Below the pieces are notes generated by a model. That model had not been told where the DNA came from. It searched no databases and saw only the letters and a list, made by a program, of their open reading frames with translations. Shown piece after piece: positions 1 through 9,170 of a stretch of 64,000 bases of DNA. This DNA is from Magnetococcus marinus MC-1 (GTDB taxonomy: Bacteria; Pseudomonadota; Magnetococcia; Magnetococcales; Magnetococcaceae): the NCBI RefSeq assembly GCF_000014865.1, contig NC_008576.1, positions 3,997,001-4,061,000 on the forward strand, read 5' to 3'. Position 1 is the first letter of the stretch; each line of letters opens with the position of its first letter. The translations under genes and the position numbers were made by a program.

Positions 1-312
1 GAGCAGGGATGCCCCTTCCCGGTGCTGCCCAAAACCTGTCTGTCACCCACCTATTTCCGGCAAATGTGATTCGGCATTAAAGAAAAATCCACCCCTAACC
101 GAAAAGATTGTGTAACAATTAAAAAAACAATCTTTAGTTGGACAAGCAGGGTGGTTGCACAGCGGACCCCTTCGGCGTGATAAAGACCCATCGATGGTCT
201 ACCCTCACGCGGCCTTGTGCGTTGCCCTTTATGTCCCAGTCTCGCTGCGTAGACGTTAAAGCATGCCTTTGAGCATCACCCTAAGCAGCCCTATTGAAAT
301 GGGAAAAGACCC
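1..312. other. Non-coding leader region before the HDOD gene
   Basis: I see no convincing gene here. An A+T-rich tract holds a perfect 9-bp inverted repeat, AAAGATTGT (103-111) and ACAATCTTT (127-135), separated by 15 bases. It could be an operator or a weak hairpin upstream of the HDOD gene. No clear sigma70 promoter could be fixed by eye. Confidence 0.4.
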
Positions 313-1194
313 ATGGCTGACCTACCGAATCAACTGCTGCGCCGCATGGATAGCCTGACCGCCTTCCCCAAAAGTGTGCGGCTGGTGTTGCAGTTAACAT
401 CCGACGCCAATATTGATCCCAAAGCCTTGGTCAATGTGATTATTCATGATCCCATTTTGACCTTTCGTCTCTTACAAACCGTAAATGCGCCCTTTTTTGG
501 GCTTTCAGAAACCATCTCCTCGGTCAATCATGCGGTGGTCTATATCGGTTTTAATACCATCAAAAATCTGGCTATCCACACCGCCAACCGGGGGGTGCTA
601 CCACCCTTAACCAGTGGTGGTGTGGACACCGCTCTCTTTCATCGCCACGCCATCACCGTTGCCATGCTCAGCCGAGGTCTTGCCCTGCATAGTGGGGTCG
701 AGGAACCTAGAACCTCAGAATTTTTTTTGGCGGGGCTCTTGCATGACATTGGCAAGCTTGCCCTTTCGTCGGCCTACCCAGAACCCTATCGCATCATCCA
801 AAAGATGGTCGCCCATGAGGGAATCTCGGTGGTAGAGGCCGAACGGGCCCAGTTGCAAACCGATCACGCCGAGGTTGGCGCGGCCCTGGCTCGCCATTGG
901 CATTTGCCTGAAATGTTGGCCGACAGTATCGGGGCCCACCACAACCCCAATAGCTTGCTCTATGGAGAACAAGATGAGCACACTTTGATGCGTGATTGTG
1001 TGTTTGTGGCCAACCAGTTGGCCACGGTGATGGGTCTCCGTGAGAGTGCGACATTACCCAACCTTACCCCCATGCCTGAACCCGTTAAGGCACGCATGGG
1101 TGGGGATTATCAAGCGTTGGCAGAAGCGATGCAACACGTCTGGCATCACCGTGAAGCCGCTCTACAGTATGTCCAAAATGCGGCAACCTATTAG
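313..1194 (+). CDS. HDOD domain signalling protein
   Basis: The 293-residue cytoplasmic protein consists almost entirely of one HDOD domain, an HD-related output domain common in bacterial signalling. The HD-type pair lies in LLHDIGKLAL (H144, D145), and the N-terminal part carries the usual HDOD stretch ending in an N-A-P-F-F-G-type turn near residues 58-63. No receiver, GGDEF or membrane segment is attached, so it is a stand-alone HDOD protein. HDOD proteins generally have no demonstrated phosphohydrolase activity and act in chemotaxis, motility or stress regulation. The MBL-fold gene follows after 36 bases on the same strand, so the two are probably cotranscribed. The ATG at 313 has only a weak GGGA-type ribosome binding site. 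Confidence 0.88.
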   Translation: MADLPNQLLRRMDSLTAFPKSVRLVLQLTSDANIDPKALVNVIIHDPILTFRLLQTVNAPFFGLSETISSVNHAVVYIGFNTIKNLAIHTANRGVLPPLTSGGVDTALFHRHAITVAMLSRGLALHSGVEEPRTSEFFLAGLLHDIGKLALSSAYPEPYRIIQKMVAHEGISVVEAERAQLQTDHAEVGAALARHWHLPEMLADSIGAHHNPNSLLYGEQDEHTLMRDCVFVANQLATVMGLRESATLPNLTPMPEPVKARMGGDYQALAEAMQHVWHHREAALQYVQNAATY

Positions 1195-1230
1195 ATGGGT
1201 AATCACCCTATTGATTAAGCGGGAAAGCGC

Positions 1231-2118
1231 ATGAAAATTCGTTTTTGGGGGGTACGTGGCTCAATCGCCTCACCGGGTCCCAACACCTTACGTTACGGTG
1301 GCAACACCACCTGTATCGAGATCCGTACCGATGATGACGCCTTAATTATCATTGATGGCGGTACCGGTATCTTTCCCCTGGCCCAAACTCTGCTGGGACA
1401 GATGCCCCTGACCGCCCATATCTTTATTACCCACACCCATTGGGACCATATTCAGGGGCTGCCCTTCTTTATCCCTCAATATATCCCCGCTAACCGTCTG
1501 GTGCTACACGGTGCCCACGACCCTGTTGAACAGCGGGATCTGCGGGAAATACTCACCTATCAGTATCAATACTGCTACTTCCCCGTGCGTGAAGTTGAGC
1601 TCAAGGCAAACTTAGAGTATGTCACCCTTAAAGAGTACCAAGTGATCCAAGTCGGTGATGCGACGGTGAGTTGCATCTATATGAACCATCCCGTGCTTAA
1701 CTTGGGCTATCGGGTGAATTGCAACGGCAAGTCGGTCTTTTTTACCGGGGATCATGAACCCATCACCAATATCTATGCCGACGACCACCACTACCATGAT
1801 GAGTACTCGCGCTTTATCGAAGCCAAGGATAAAGCGATTCTGGATTTTATTGACCAAGTTGATGTTTTAATTGCCGACACCTCCTACACCGCGGCCGAAT
1901 ATGCGATGAAGAAAGGGTGGGGGCATGGCACCTACGACACCAGCGTGGCGCTGGCCAAAGCCTGCCGGGCTAAAAAATTGTTCTTTACCCATCACGAACC
2001 CACCCGCAGCGATGATGCCCTGGAAAAAATCTATCAAGAAACCCTAGAGCGCTATCCCCGCCAGCCCGGTGACCCTGAATATCTGCTGGCCCAAGAGGGG
2101 CGCTATTTCGAGGTGTAA
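1231..2118 (+). CDS. MBL-fold metallo-hydrolase
   Basis: This 295-residue protein has the metallo-beta-lactamase fold. The metal motif HTHWDH supplies H68, H70, D72 and H73. Further ligand candidates are the His in YMNHPVLNLGY, the Asp in FFTGDHE and the His in FFTHHEP near the C-terminus. It starts with the G-V-R-G-S pattern seen in MBL proteins annotated as cyclic-phosphodiesterase-like or RNase Z-like, but no substrate can be read from the sequence. There is no signal peptide, so it is cytoplasmic. It follows the HDOD gene closely and probably shares its transcript. A 17-bp perfect hairpin lies just after its stop codon. Confidence 0.85.
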   Translation: MKIRFWGVRGSIASPGPNTLRYGGNTTCIEIRTDDDALIIIDGGTGIFPLAQTLLGQMPLTAHIFITHTHWDHIQGLPFFIPQYIPANRLVLHGAHDPVEQRDLREILTYQYQYCYFPVREVELKANLEYVTLKEYQVIQVGDATVSCIYMNHPVLNLGYRVNCNGKSVFFTGDHEPITNIYADDHHYHDEYSRFIEAKDKAILDFIDQVDVLIADTSYTAAEYAMKKGWGHGTYDTSVALAKACRAKKLFFTHHEPTRSDDALEKIYQETLERYPRQPGDPEYLLAQEGRYFEV

Positions 2119-2142
2119 CCCCCCCACTCAGGCGGGATCGGT

Positions 2143-2184
2143 TGCGTCGTTCACGCCAACAGCCCTTTTGGCGTGAACGACGCA
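2143..2184. terminator. Long perfect stem-loop after the MBL gene
   Basis: Arms 2143-2159 and 2168-2184 form a perfect 17-bp stem with an 8-base loop, 25 bases after the stop codon of the MBL gene. There is no U-tract, so it may stabilise the transcript end rather than act as a classical intrinsic terminator. Confidence 0.55.
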
Positions 2185-2210
2185 TGGCAACCCGAGCCCA
2201 TCCAACCCAT

Positions 2211-2245
2211 AAAAAGGGGGTGGCCTTGACCAACAAGACCACCCC
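2211..2245 (-). terminator. Intrinsic terminator of the caspase/SUMF1 transcript
   Basis: Arms 2217-2227 and 2235-2245 pair over 11 bases with one mismatch. Read leftward, the stem is followed by a U-tract (complement of the A-run at 2211-2215). It lies downstream of the leftward gene ending at 2334. Confidence 0.7.
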
Positions 2246-2333
2246 ACTCTATCCCACAAAAATAACCTGGGCAAAACCACCGCTGCGCTGAACCACCCAC
2301 AGCCAACTCCCCACCCCTATCACTCCCCGACCT

Positions 2334-3224
2334 CTACAGGAGCGTATCCCGTAGATTAATCGGCCTGGGTTTAACCGGTTTCTCCACCTCAGCCGCCAAC
2401 CGCAAACCTATGTTGGCTGCTTGCAGGGAAAAGTGTTCAAAACCTCGGTTGCTACAGCGCAGAGCAGCAGGCTTGCTGTCAAACGCACCACCCCTAATCA
2501 CGCGGAAGGGGTGCGCTCCAAGCCGCAAGGGATTTTGCGGCTCTATCTGCTTATATGCGTGGCTGTCATACGCATCCTGTGTCCACTCCCACACATTGCC
2601 ACTCATATCAAACAAGCCCAACCGGTTGGCCCGCTGAGTGGCAACTTTTTGCGACACACCACCGCTATTGCGCTGAAACCATGAGCCTTGCTCGGCACTG
2701 TTACCGGTCGCATAACGGACCTGCTGCCCCCCATTGCGGCAGGCAAACTCCCACTCCGCTTCCGTCGGCAGACGAAACCGCACGCGGCCCGTATAAAAAC
2801 TATTGAGACGACCGAGATACATCTCCACATCATCCCATGCAACCTGCTCCACCGGATAGTCGTCACCTTTACGGTTTTTCGATGGATTATTGCGCATCAC
2901 CCGGCGCCATTGTCCCTGGGTCATCTCCGTACGGGCCAACCAATAACCACTCAGGCAGACCTCCCGGACCGGCCCTTCATCACCATCCCGTCCCTCCATT
3001 TTAGGTGGGCTGCCCAACTTAAAACAGCGCCCCTCAACCCAGACCATATCCATGCCGGTTAAGGGCTCTATCCAAGCGCGCCCCGGTTGCACATCCTGGG
3101 CGGCTTGGGCCCGTTTGGTACTGGTGTCAATGGTTTCCCACTGGTTGACTAAAAAAGCGTGTGCCAGTGCAGGCAGAAGCCCTACCGCCACACACACCGC
3201 GCGCAACACCCCTAAACGGCTCAT
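2334..3224 (-). CDS. Exported SUMF1 / formylglycine-generating-enzyme-like protein
   Basis: The 296-residue protein begins with a signal peptide (hydrophobic to about A-H-A, residues 21-23), so it is predicted to be periplasmic. It then shows the FGE-sulfatase (SUMF1) fold: RLPTEAEWEF at 151-160, GLFDMSGNVWEW at 203-214 and RGGAF at 244-248. In true formylglycine-generating enzymes two Cys residues follow the RGG motif. Here only C257 is present and the first position is replaced, so sulfatase activation is unlikely. Its start overlaps the end of the upstream caspase gene by 4 bases (ATGA), which implies translational coupling. Pairing or fusion of bacterial caspase-like proteases with FGE-type domains is a known association, but the function of this pair is unknown. 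Confidence 0.85.
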   Translation of the reverse strand: MSRLGVLRAVCVAVGLLPALAHAFLVNQWETIDTSTKRAQAAQDVQPGRAWIEPLTGMDMVWVEGRCFKLGSPPKMEGRDGDEGPVREVCLSGYWLARTEMTQGQWRRVMRNNPSKNRKGDDYPVEQVAWDDVEMYLGRLNSFYTGRVRFRLPTEAEWEFACRNGGQQVRYATGNSAEQGSWFQRNSGGVSQKVATQRANRLGLFDMSGNVWEWTQDAYDSHAYKQIEPQNPLRLGAHPFRVIRGGAFDSKPAALRCSNRGFEHFSLQAANIGLRLAAEVEKPVKPRPINLRDTLL

Positions 3225-4816
3225 CGATCACCTCCGGTTTGGGTCAAGCGCATGGTACTACTCTGGGTCATCCAAGGGGTCATGGCGATACCCTTCTCCT
3301 GCAAGGCATCTCGAACATAGAGAAAAGCCTCTGAGAGCCCGACCCAACCATCTTTGCCGCTGTTTGCCGCACCATCTGCCGCACCTAACATACCCTTAAG
3401 CAAAAAGTAGGTCATCGCACTCTGCCGACCCGGCGCATAGTAGTGCGCGGCCCGATCATCCCAAGCGGCCAACAGCCACGGTTTTTGCGCACGCTCAGCA
3501 CCCGAACGGTGATGCGGTTTCAACTGGACATCGCGCGCCAAACAGGGGGGCTTGCCCGAAAAGCAGCTATCCACAATCACCGCTACATCACGATTCTGTA
3601 AGGCGTCCAAGGAGTCTCGCAGATCCTTCATGGAGAGCGCATGCTCAGGGGCGATCCACGTTTGACGCACATCCACCGGCACCATGAGCAGATCCTGCAA
3701 AGCCCCGCCCGACACCGCTTGATAGGGCACACCATGCCCAGAATAGTAAAAAATCAACTGTGCATTTGGGTTTAAACGCCCCTGTTCCAACAACCAATCC
3801 ACATCCCGCTGCAAGGTAAGGGTGGTCGCCTCGCGGTCCGTGCGCAACCGCAAGTGATCGGGGTCCCCTTGCAAGATGCCCCGTCTGACCAGCAGTTTGG
3901 CCATATTATCGGCATCCCGAGCCGAAAAATAGCGACCTGGCAGGTGGGCATAGCGACTGATGCCAATAATCAAAGCAAAGGTATCTGTCCGTTTTTCCCA
4001 ACCATTGATGGGGGGCAGCGCCTCAATATAATCATCTAAAACCAGTCGCTGGTCGTCAACATCCCCCTGTTTTGCCCATATTTCATGGGGCAGTGGCAGC
4101 ACAATTGGCACCTCAGCCTCATTATCCACATGGGCACGGGCCAGCATATCCTTGGCCACCACAAATTGTTCTTCTTTGGCGTACTCTTTGACCAGCAGAT
4201 TGATGCTCTGTTTCAGCGCTTCGTACTGTTCACCCGCCCGAAATTTGCGCCAGCACTCCCACTCCACCACATAGCGAGCGGCTTGCTCTTGCCACTTTTT
4301 GGCACGTAACCCCTGTAGATTGGCACGGTTCAGCCAATCATAGGCTTCAAGATAACGCCCCATGCGGAAGAGACTGTAGAGTTTGGTATGCGCTAGGGAA
4401 AAATCGCCAGGAAAACGCTCCAACGCCTTAAATGCGGCGATGTGGGCATCTTCATCCTTGCCCAGTTCAAAAAAGGTCCAGGCGTGGTTGGCAATGGTGT
4501 GCAGATGATCGGGGTGGGTTTCCAGAACTTTAGCCCAGATATGGAGGGCTTGCTCTTTTTGATCCGATAGATAGAGGGCAAGCCCATGGTTGTACCCTAC
4601 CGCAAGATCGGCAGGGCACAACTCATAGGCCTCTTGCAAAGCGGCCAGGCCCTTCTTTGGCTGAACGTCAAACAGCCCAATGCCCTTGAGCGCGATCTCG
4701 CGCGCGGCTGGGCAGGCGTTGGCCCGCTCCCCCAACACCTCCAATGCGGAGGCTGTAGAGAGCGGGACCAGGGCGGTCAGTAGAGTAAAGAGGCCAAAGA
4801 GCGCCGGTCGCCACAT
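3221..4816 (-). CDS. Exported TPR-containing caspase-family (C14) protease
   Basis: The 531-residue protein has a signal peptide (about residues 1-24) and helical TPR-like repeats between about 45 and 230. A caspase/peptidase C14 domain spans about 278-500. The catalytic dyad is visible as H361 in FYYSGHG and C418 in VDSCFSG. The opening strand, TFALIIGISRY, is typical of bacterial caspase homologues, which cleave after basic residues rather than Asp. It begins 3 bases after the stop of the aldolase gene, and its end overlaps the FGE-like gene by 4 bases, so the three appear to share one transcript. The substrate is unknown. A periplasmic location is inferred from the signal peptide. Confidence 0.88.
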   Translation of the reverse strand: MWRPALFGLFTLLTALVPLSTASALEVLGERANACPAAREIALKGIGLFDVQPKKGLAALQEAYELCPADLAVGYNHGLALYLSDQKEQALHIWAKVLETHPDHLHTIANHAWTFFELGKDEDAHIAAFKALERFPGDFSLAHTKLYSLFRMGRYLEAYDWLNRANLQGLRAKKWQEQAARYVVEWECWRKFRAGEQYEALKQSINLLVKEYAKEEQFVVAKDMLARAHVDNEAEVPIVLPLPHEIWAKQGDVDDQRLVLDDYIEALPPINGWEKRTDTFALIIGISRYAHLPGRYFSARDADNMAKLLVRRGILQGDPDHLRLRTDREATTLTLQRDVDWLLEQGRLNPNAQLIFYYSGHGVPYQAVSGGALQDLLMVPVDVRQTWIAPEHALSMKDLRDSLDALQNRDVAVIVDSCFSGKPPCLARDVQLKPHHRSGAERAQKPWLLAAWDDRAAHYYAPGRQSAMTYFLLKGMLGAADGAANSGKDGWVGLSEAFLYVRDALQEKGIAMTPWMTQSSTMRLTQTGGDR

Positions 4817-4819
4817 ACC

Positions 4820-5884
4820 TTAATTCACCTTGGGGTCAAGCTCCCCGGAAGCGTAACGCTTGGCCATATCCTCCATGGTGATCACTTTGATCTTAGAGGC
4901 ATTGCCAGCGGCACCGAAGGCCTCATAACGGGCCTTACATACGGCATAGGCCGCATCTTCCGCAGGACGGTTATACCCGCGCGGGTCAAACGCGCTGGGA
5001 TTCTTGTGGAAATATTTACGAATGGCACCAGTCATAGCCAAACGCAGATCGGTATCCACGTTAATTTTGCGTACACCATGTTGGATGCCACGCACAATCT
5101 CTTCCACCGGCACACCATAGGTTTCGGGGATCTCACCGCCGAACTCATTGATGATCGCCAGCAGCTCCTGGGGCACTGATGAGGAGCCATGCATCACCAA
5201 ATGGGTATTGGGGATGCGTGCATTAATCTCGGCAATACGGCCAATGGCCAGAATATCACCGGTGGGTTTACGGGTAAATTTATAGGCCCCGTGGCTGGTA
5301 CCAATGGCGATGGCCAAAGCATCCACATGGGTCTCTTTAACAAAGCGGGCGGCCTCTTCGGGATCGGTCAGCAGGGCATCTTTTTCCATTTTGCCCTCGG
5401 CACCGACGCCATCCTCTTCACCAGCCATGCCGGTTTCCAGGGAGCCAAGCACACCCAGCTCACCCTCGACACTAACGCCGATGGCATGGGAGAACTCGAC
5501 CACTTTAGCGGTGGTGGCGACGTTGTAGTCCCAATCGGAAGGGGTTTTGCCATCTTCACGCAGGGAGCCATCCATCATGACCGAGCTAAAGTTGGAACGA
5601 ATAGCCGCCTGACAAATGGCGGGGGACTGCCCATGATCCTGGTGCATACAGATGGGGATATGGGGATAGAGCTCCAGTGCGGCCAGAATCTGATGGCGCA
5701 AAAAGGCTTCGCCAGCATATTTACGGGCCCCAGCAGAGGCTTGCAGGATAACCGGGCTATCGGTCTCATCGGCTGCGCGCATGATGGCACGCACCTGCTC
5801 CATATTATTGACGTTAAAAGCGGGCAGGCCATAGCTATTTTCAGCAGCGTGGTCCAACAGTTGGCGCATGGAAACGAGAGGCAT
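4820..5884 (-). CDS. fba: Class II fructose-bisphosphate aldolase
   Basis: The 354-residue enzyme catalyses reversible cleavage of fructose-1,6-bisphosphate to glyceraldehyde-3-phosphate and dihydroxyacetone phosphate in glycolysis, gluconeogenesis and the Calvin cycle. The zinc site motif CMHQDHG (H81, D83, H84) is present. Later His ligands occur in GTSHGAYKF and HLVMHGSSS, and the phosphate-binding region follows as KINVDTDLR. Length and the [15 protein letters not shown] start fit the Calvin-cycle (CbbA-like) subtype. The ATG at 5884 has a good AGGAG eight bases upstream. An IS4-type element has inserted 163 bases upstream of the start codon and may have changed its promoter. The caspase gene follows after 3 bases. 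Confidence 0.95.
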   Translation of the reverse strand: MPLVSMRQLLDHAAENSYGLPAFNVNNMEQVRAIMRAADETDSPVILQASAGARKYAGEAFLRHQILAALELYPHIPICMHQDHGQSPAICQAAIRSNFSSVMMDGSLREDGKTPSDWDYNVATTAKVVEFSHAIGVSVEGELGVLGSLETGMAGEEDGVGAEGKMEKDALLTDPEEAARFVKETHVDALAIAIGTSHGAYKFTRKPTGDILAIGRIAEINARIPNTHLVMHGSSSVPQELLAIINEFGGEIPETYGVPVEEIVRGIQHGVRKINVDTDLRLAMTGAIRKYFHKNPSAFDPRGYNRPAEDAAYAVCKARYEAFGAAGNASKIKVITMEDMAKRYASGELDPKVN

Positions 5885-6041
5885 TAAAATTCTCCTAGAA
5901 AAAGAAGGTCACAAACCCTTACAACCCGAACATGTGCGCCAGACAGAACCATCCACCAAACATACATGCACATAGCGGGCCGAAATGTTCGACACAAAAC
6001 AGGGCTTCCAAACACCCTGTGTAATCCTACACTCTATTCCC

Positions 6042-6047
6042 TATACA
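6042..6047. repeat. Target-site duplication, left copy (TATACA)
   Basis: The 6-bp TATACA at 6042-6047 is repeated at 7688-7693, directly flanking the inverted repeats of the insertion sequence. Matching duplications show insertion by transposition rather than later rearrangement. Confidence 0.85.
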
Positions 6048-6076
6048 CTCGATGTTCAAGTTTTCAGCGCTTGACA
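6048..6076. repeat. Left terminal inverted repeat of the IS
   Basis: It pairs with 7659-7687 over 29 bases with a single mismatch (A here, T in the reverse complement of the other end). Confidence 0.92.
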
Positions 6077-6089
6077 GCCGTTCAAGGTG

Positions 6090-7514
6090 TCACGCCAACG
6101 CAGTTTTATACTTGAGCGACGCTGATGGGGCCTGCCGCCCCAGATCACGCCCAACCATGTGTTTTTCCGAGAGGTTCAGCCTGAACTGTTTAGCCAGTAC
6201 GTCGGCCAATTGGGTCAATTCCTGCTCTGGTGCATTTGCGTTCAATAGATCGTGAATGAGTGCCACTAGGTTGTCGGCCTTGATGTGATTGATCAGGCTT
6301 CCCACAGTGAACGCGGGTTGTTTGTGTTTCAACTGGGCCAGTTGGTCTGGTTGGACCAGGAGACAATGATCAACCATCAGGCTCAGGATCAGGCCTTGGC
6401 TTGATCCTTCGTCACCTTGAAGCTTGGTCAGATTCCCCCAGCCCTCGTGGGCCTTCCAGTCCTGGAAAAACACCTCGATCAGCCACCTCAAGGTGAACAC
6501 CTTCAGGATATCTTCCGTTCGCCACGTCAAGTCGGAGGCAAACAGGTATCGATAATCTTGTTCTCCGTCATATTTCAATGCAATAACAAAGCGCTTCACG
6601 CCATGTGCTTTCACATGGATGCGGGCGCTGCGAAACACGATGGCCCTGTTCTCTCCACCTCGGACCGGGAGCCTCCCCGTTACACCGGGATAGCGCTGGA
6701 AAAATTCCTCAACAGTCAGATCCCGGCTCAGGAAACGGACCTTCTGGTTCTTCCTCAACTGACTGACGCATTGGATGCCAGCATACAGGGATGACCCTTG
6801 GTCTACAAAATCAGCAGCTCCATAAAGTGCATCAGCCAGGATCGCCTTGACCTGCACCACAGCATGCCACTGCTTGAACTGCCGCAACAATCGCAGTGCC
6901 AATTCTGGTTTTGTCGGATAGTCCGGGTTCCTGGCCGGTTCAACTGGGCGCTTGCTTTTCAGAATCCCTTTGCGCTTCTGCGCTTTGACTTCCTTGCGCC
7001 AAACCGTCCGTGCCGGGTCTGGACGATAAAACGCAAACCCGACCGGAATCGTCACCATGTCGGCCACCAAAAGCAAAAAGACAATTTGCTGGCCAAAAAG
7101 ATAACCGCCGCTGCTCTTGTCCCTCATCTTGTGGACATGTGAGATGCGGGTCGTGACCTTGGCCCGCCTTTTGTCCGTGTCATCGACCACCAGCACACCA
7201 TGCGTGATCCCATGGCGACGCAAAACAACCCGAACGCTCATCTGAAACAGCCGCTCCCAGGGAATCTTGGAACTCCGAAACATCCAAGCCAGTGCCCCGA
7301 GGCCGTAGCGTCCCAACCCAGCCCGCTCAAACTGTGCCCAGCAGATCGAGTTGGTCAGCATGATCGCCATGATGCAGAAACCAAACCAGCTCCGCTGGCA
7401 GACGCTCATCCCAACCGAATGCGTATGCTGCTCCCGCAGGGCTCCATCAATCTCTTCAACAAAGGCGCTGATAAATGGCAGAGGTCGATTGAAAATCATC
7501 CGTCTTCCCTCCAT
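6090..7514 (-). CDS. IS4-family DDE transposase
   Basis: The 474-residue transposase has the IS4 Y/F-(2)-R-(3)-E-(6)-K signature: F340, R343, E347 and K354 in FTLRWLIEVFFQDWK. The likely catalytic triad is D111 (VVDDTD), D228 (ILADALYG) and E347. The frame is uninterrupted. A second ATG at 7499 lies eight bases after a strong GGAGG inside the first codons (the second to fourth codons of the longer frame), so translation may really start there, giving 469 residues. The gene fills the insertion sequence between its inverted repeats. Confidence 0.93.
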   Translation of the reverse strand: MEGRRMIFNRPLPFISAFVEEIDGALREQHTHSVGMSVCQRSWFGFCIMAIMLTNSICWAQFERAGLGRYGLGALAWMFRSSKIPWERLFQMSVRVVLRRHGITHGVLVVDDTDKRRAKVTTRISHVHKMRDKSSGGYLFGQQIVFLLLVADMVTIPVGFAFYRPDPARTVWRKEVKAQKRKGILKSKRPVEPARNPDYPTKPELALRLLRQFKQWHAVVQVKAILADALYGAADFVDQGSSLYAGIQCVSQLRKNQKVRFLSRDLTVEEFFQRYPGVTGRLPVRGGENRAIVFRSARIHVKAHGVKRFVIALKYDGEQDYRYLFASDLTWRTEDILKVFTLRWLIEVFFQDWKAHEGWGNLTKLQGDEGSSQGLILSLMVDHCLLVQPDQLAQLKHKQPAFTVGSLINHIKADNLVALIHDLLNANAPEQELTQLADVLAKQFRLNLSEKHMVGRDLGRQAPSASLKYKTALA

Positions 7515-7658
7515 GGAAAACGGGACATTGGTTCATCCCTGGAGGAAAGTGTAAAATAAAGCAGGGGCAGCAGGCCAGCCCGTCAGATAATGAAGGGTCT
7601 CGATTGAATCTTGATCCAGAGTCCGACGGGATGACACTGCTGCCCTTTTCCCCTCAGA

Positions 7659-7687
7659 TGTCAAGCGCAGAAAACTTGAACATCGAG
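7659..7687. repeat. Right terminal inverted repeat of the IS
   Basis: It is the partner of 6048-6076, with 28 of 29 bases complementary. It is followed directly by the second TATACA copy at 7688-7693. Confidence 0.92.
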
Positions 7688-7985
7688 TATACATGAAGGT
7701 TTGATGACGCCACAACCTAATCTGCGTAAAAGAGTCGAATTAGGCGCATATTTATGCTCCACCCAACAAAACCGTGCTCTTTTTGGGCCGCTCCCCGCAT
7801 GAATCCTGCCTTCACTCACCACATCACGCCCCCATCAAGCCTGCCAACCCAACAAACAAACCCGCATGAACAGGCATGGCGCGCCTAGAAATCCCCTCCA
7901 GATCTAGTATAGAATCTCTTAGGTTTCCATCATCTGCAACACCAGACGCACCCTCCTCGCCCAACCACGACCTAAAGGTAGCACG

Positions 7986-9170
7986 ATGCGCATTGAGAGC
8001 ATTGAGGTTAAAAACTATCGCGTGTTCGAAGATATAAAGATAGACCGTTTATCGCGTGTCACCGTGCTTGTTGGGGCCAATGGTAGCGGAAAATCTACGT
8101 TCTTTGACATTTTATCTTTCATCAAAGATGCCTTGGACAACAACATCAGCACAGCTTTACAGAAACGTGGTGGCTTTAAGGAGGTGATCACACGAGACCA
8201 TATTAACAGCACCATTGATATTAAAATTCAATATCGTTTAGAAATAACCGGCACTCAAAGACTTGTAACCTATTGGTTAAACATTGGATTGCAAAACAAT
8301 CTACCCGTTGTATTACGCGAGGTACTACGCTATAAGCGCGGCCGTGCAGGTGCCCCATACCACTTTATGGATTTCTCAAATGGCAGAGGTTACGCCATCA
8401 CCAATGAGGAAGATTTCTCGAAGCCAGAAGAACAGCTTGAACGAGAAGAACAGACGCTGGATAACCCGAATATTCTCGCCATTAAAGGTATCGGGCAGTT
8501 CCAACGTTTTAAAGCGGCCAACGCCTTTCGCAACCTCATTGAAAATTGGCACATATCCGACTTTCACATATCTGCTGCACGCTCTAGCGTCGATGCCGGG
8601 GTCGCGGAACACCTTTCGAAAAATGGTGATAACCTAGCCCTCGTCGCCCAACATCTTTTCGAAAACCACCGACCGGTATTTGATACCATTCTCGAAAAAA
8701 TGCGCACAAGAGTTCCCGGTGTTGAAAAAGTCGAAGCCAAAGCAACCGAAGATGGTCGTATTGTACTCCGGTTTCAGGATGGCTCTTTCAAAGACCCCTT
8801 TGTGGCACGTTATGTCTCAGACGGCACTCTAAAAATGTTTGCCTATCTGATCCTTTTGTACGACCCGGCTCCTTACCCTTTGCTGGCCGTGGAAGAGCCT
8901 GAAAACCAGCTTTATATGCATCTGTTGCTGGAACTTGCCGAAGAGTTCTCAAGCTATGCTCAAAAGGGCGGACAGGTCTTTATCTCAACCCACTCCCCTG
9001 ATTTTTTGAACGGTTTCGACTTAACCGATATTTTTTGGCTGCGCAAGGAAAACGGTGTTTCTACCATTCACCGGGCTTCTGACTCCTTACTGCTTACCAG
9101 CCTTATTAAAGCAGGCGACAAGCCTGGCTCTCTCTGGAAACAAGGCCTCTTCACAGGGGCTCACCCATGA
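7986..9170 (+). CDS. AAA/ABC-type ATPase, OLD/RecF-like (AAA_21 class)
   Basis: This 394-residue ATPase starts with the RecF/OLD-type N-terminus (IESIEVKNYRVFEDI). Walker A is GANGSGKS at 30-37, Walker B LLAVEEPEN lies near 299-305, and an H-loop-like ISTHSPDF lies near residue 333. The central part, about 90-270, is the variable insertion typical of this class. It overlaps the following DUF4276 gene by 4 bases (ATGA), so the two products are almost certainly made together and probably act together. ATPases of this class paired with a TOPRIM-like partner occur in defence modules such as PARIS and OLD-type systems. The role here is inferred from that resemblance. The gene looks more A+T-rich than its neighbours, suggesting acquisition. 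Confidence 0.85.
   Translation: MRIESIEVKNYRVFEDIKIDRLSRVTVLVGANGSGKSTFFDILSFIKDALDNNISTALQKRGGFKEVITRDHINSTIDIKIQYRLEITGTQRLVTYWLNIGLQNNLPVVLREVLRYKRGRAGAPYHFMDFSNGRGYAITNEEDFSKPEEQLEREEQTLDNPNILAIKGIGQFQRFKAANAFRNLIENWHISDFHISAARSSVDAGVAEHLSKNGDNLALVAQHLFENHRPVFDTILEKMRTRVPGVEKVEAKATEDGRIVLRFQDGSFKDPFVARYVSDGTLKMFAYLILLYDPAPYPLLAVEEPENQLYMHLLLELAEEFSSYAQKGGQVFISTHSPDFLNGFDLTDIFWLRKENGVSTIHRASDSLLLTSLIKAGDKPGSLWKQGLFTGAHP

Larger units (their letters stand above)
6048..7687 (-). mobile_element. IS4-type insertion sequence, complete, 1640 bp
   Basis: The element is bounded by 29-bp terminal inverted repeats (6048-6076 and 7659-7687) that differ at one base. They begin CTCGATGTTCAAGTTTTC and continue GCGCTTGACA after the variable base. 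A TATACA target duplication flanks both ends. It carries one full-length DDE transposase reading leftward. Intact ends, intact transposase and a perfect duplication indicate a fairly recent insertion in the space between fba and the AAA/DUF4276 module. Confidence 0.93.

Noticed and set aside
5189-5887. Rightward 232-codon frame over fba
   Set aside because: It is antisense to a strongly conserved aldolase and has no family motif or start signal.
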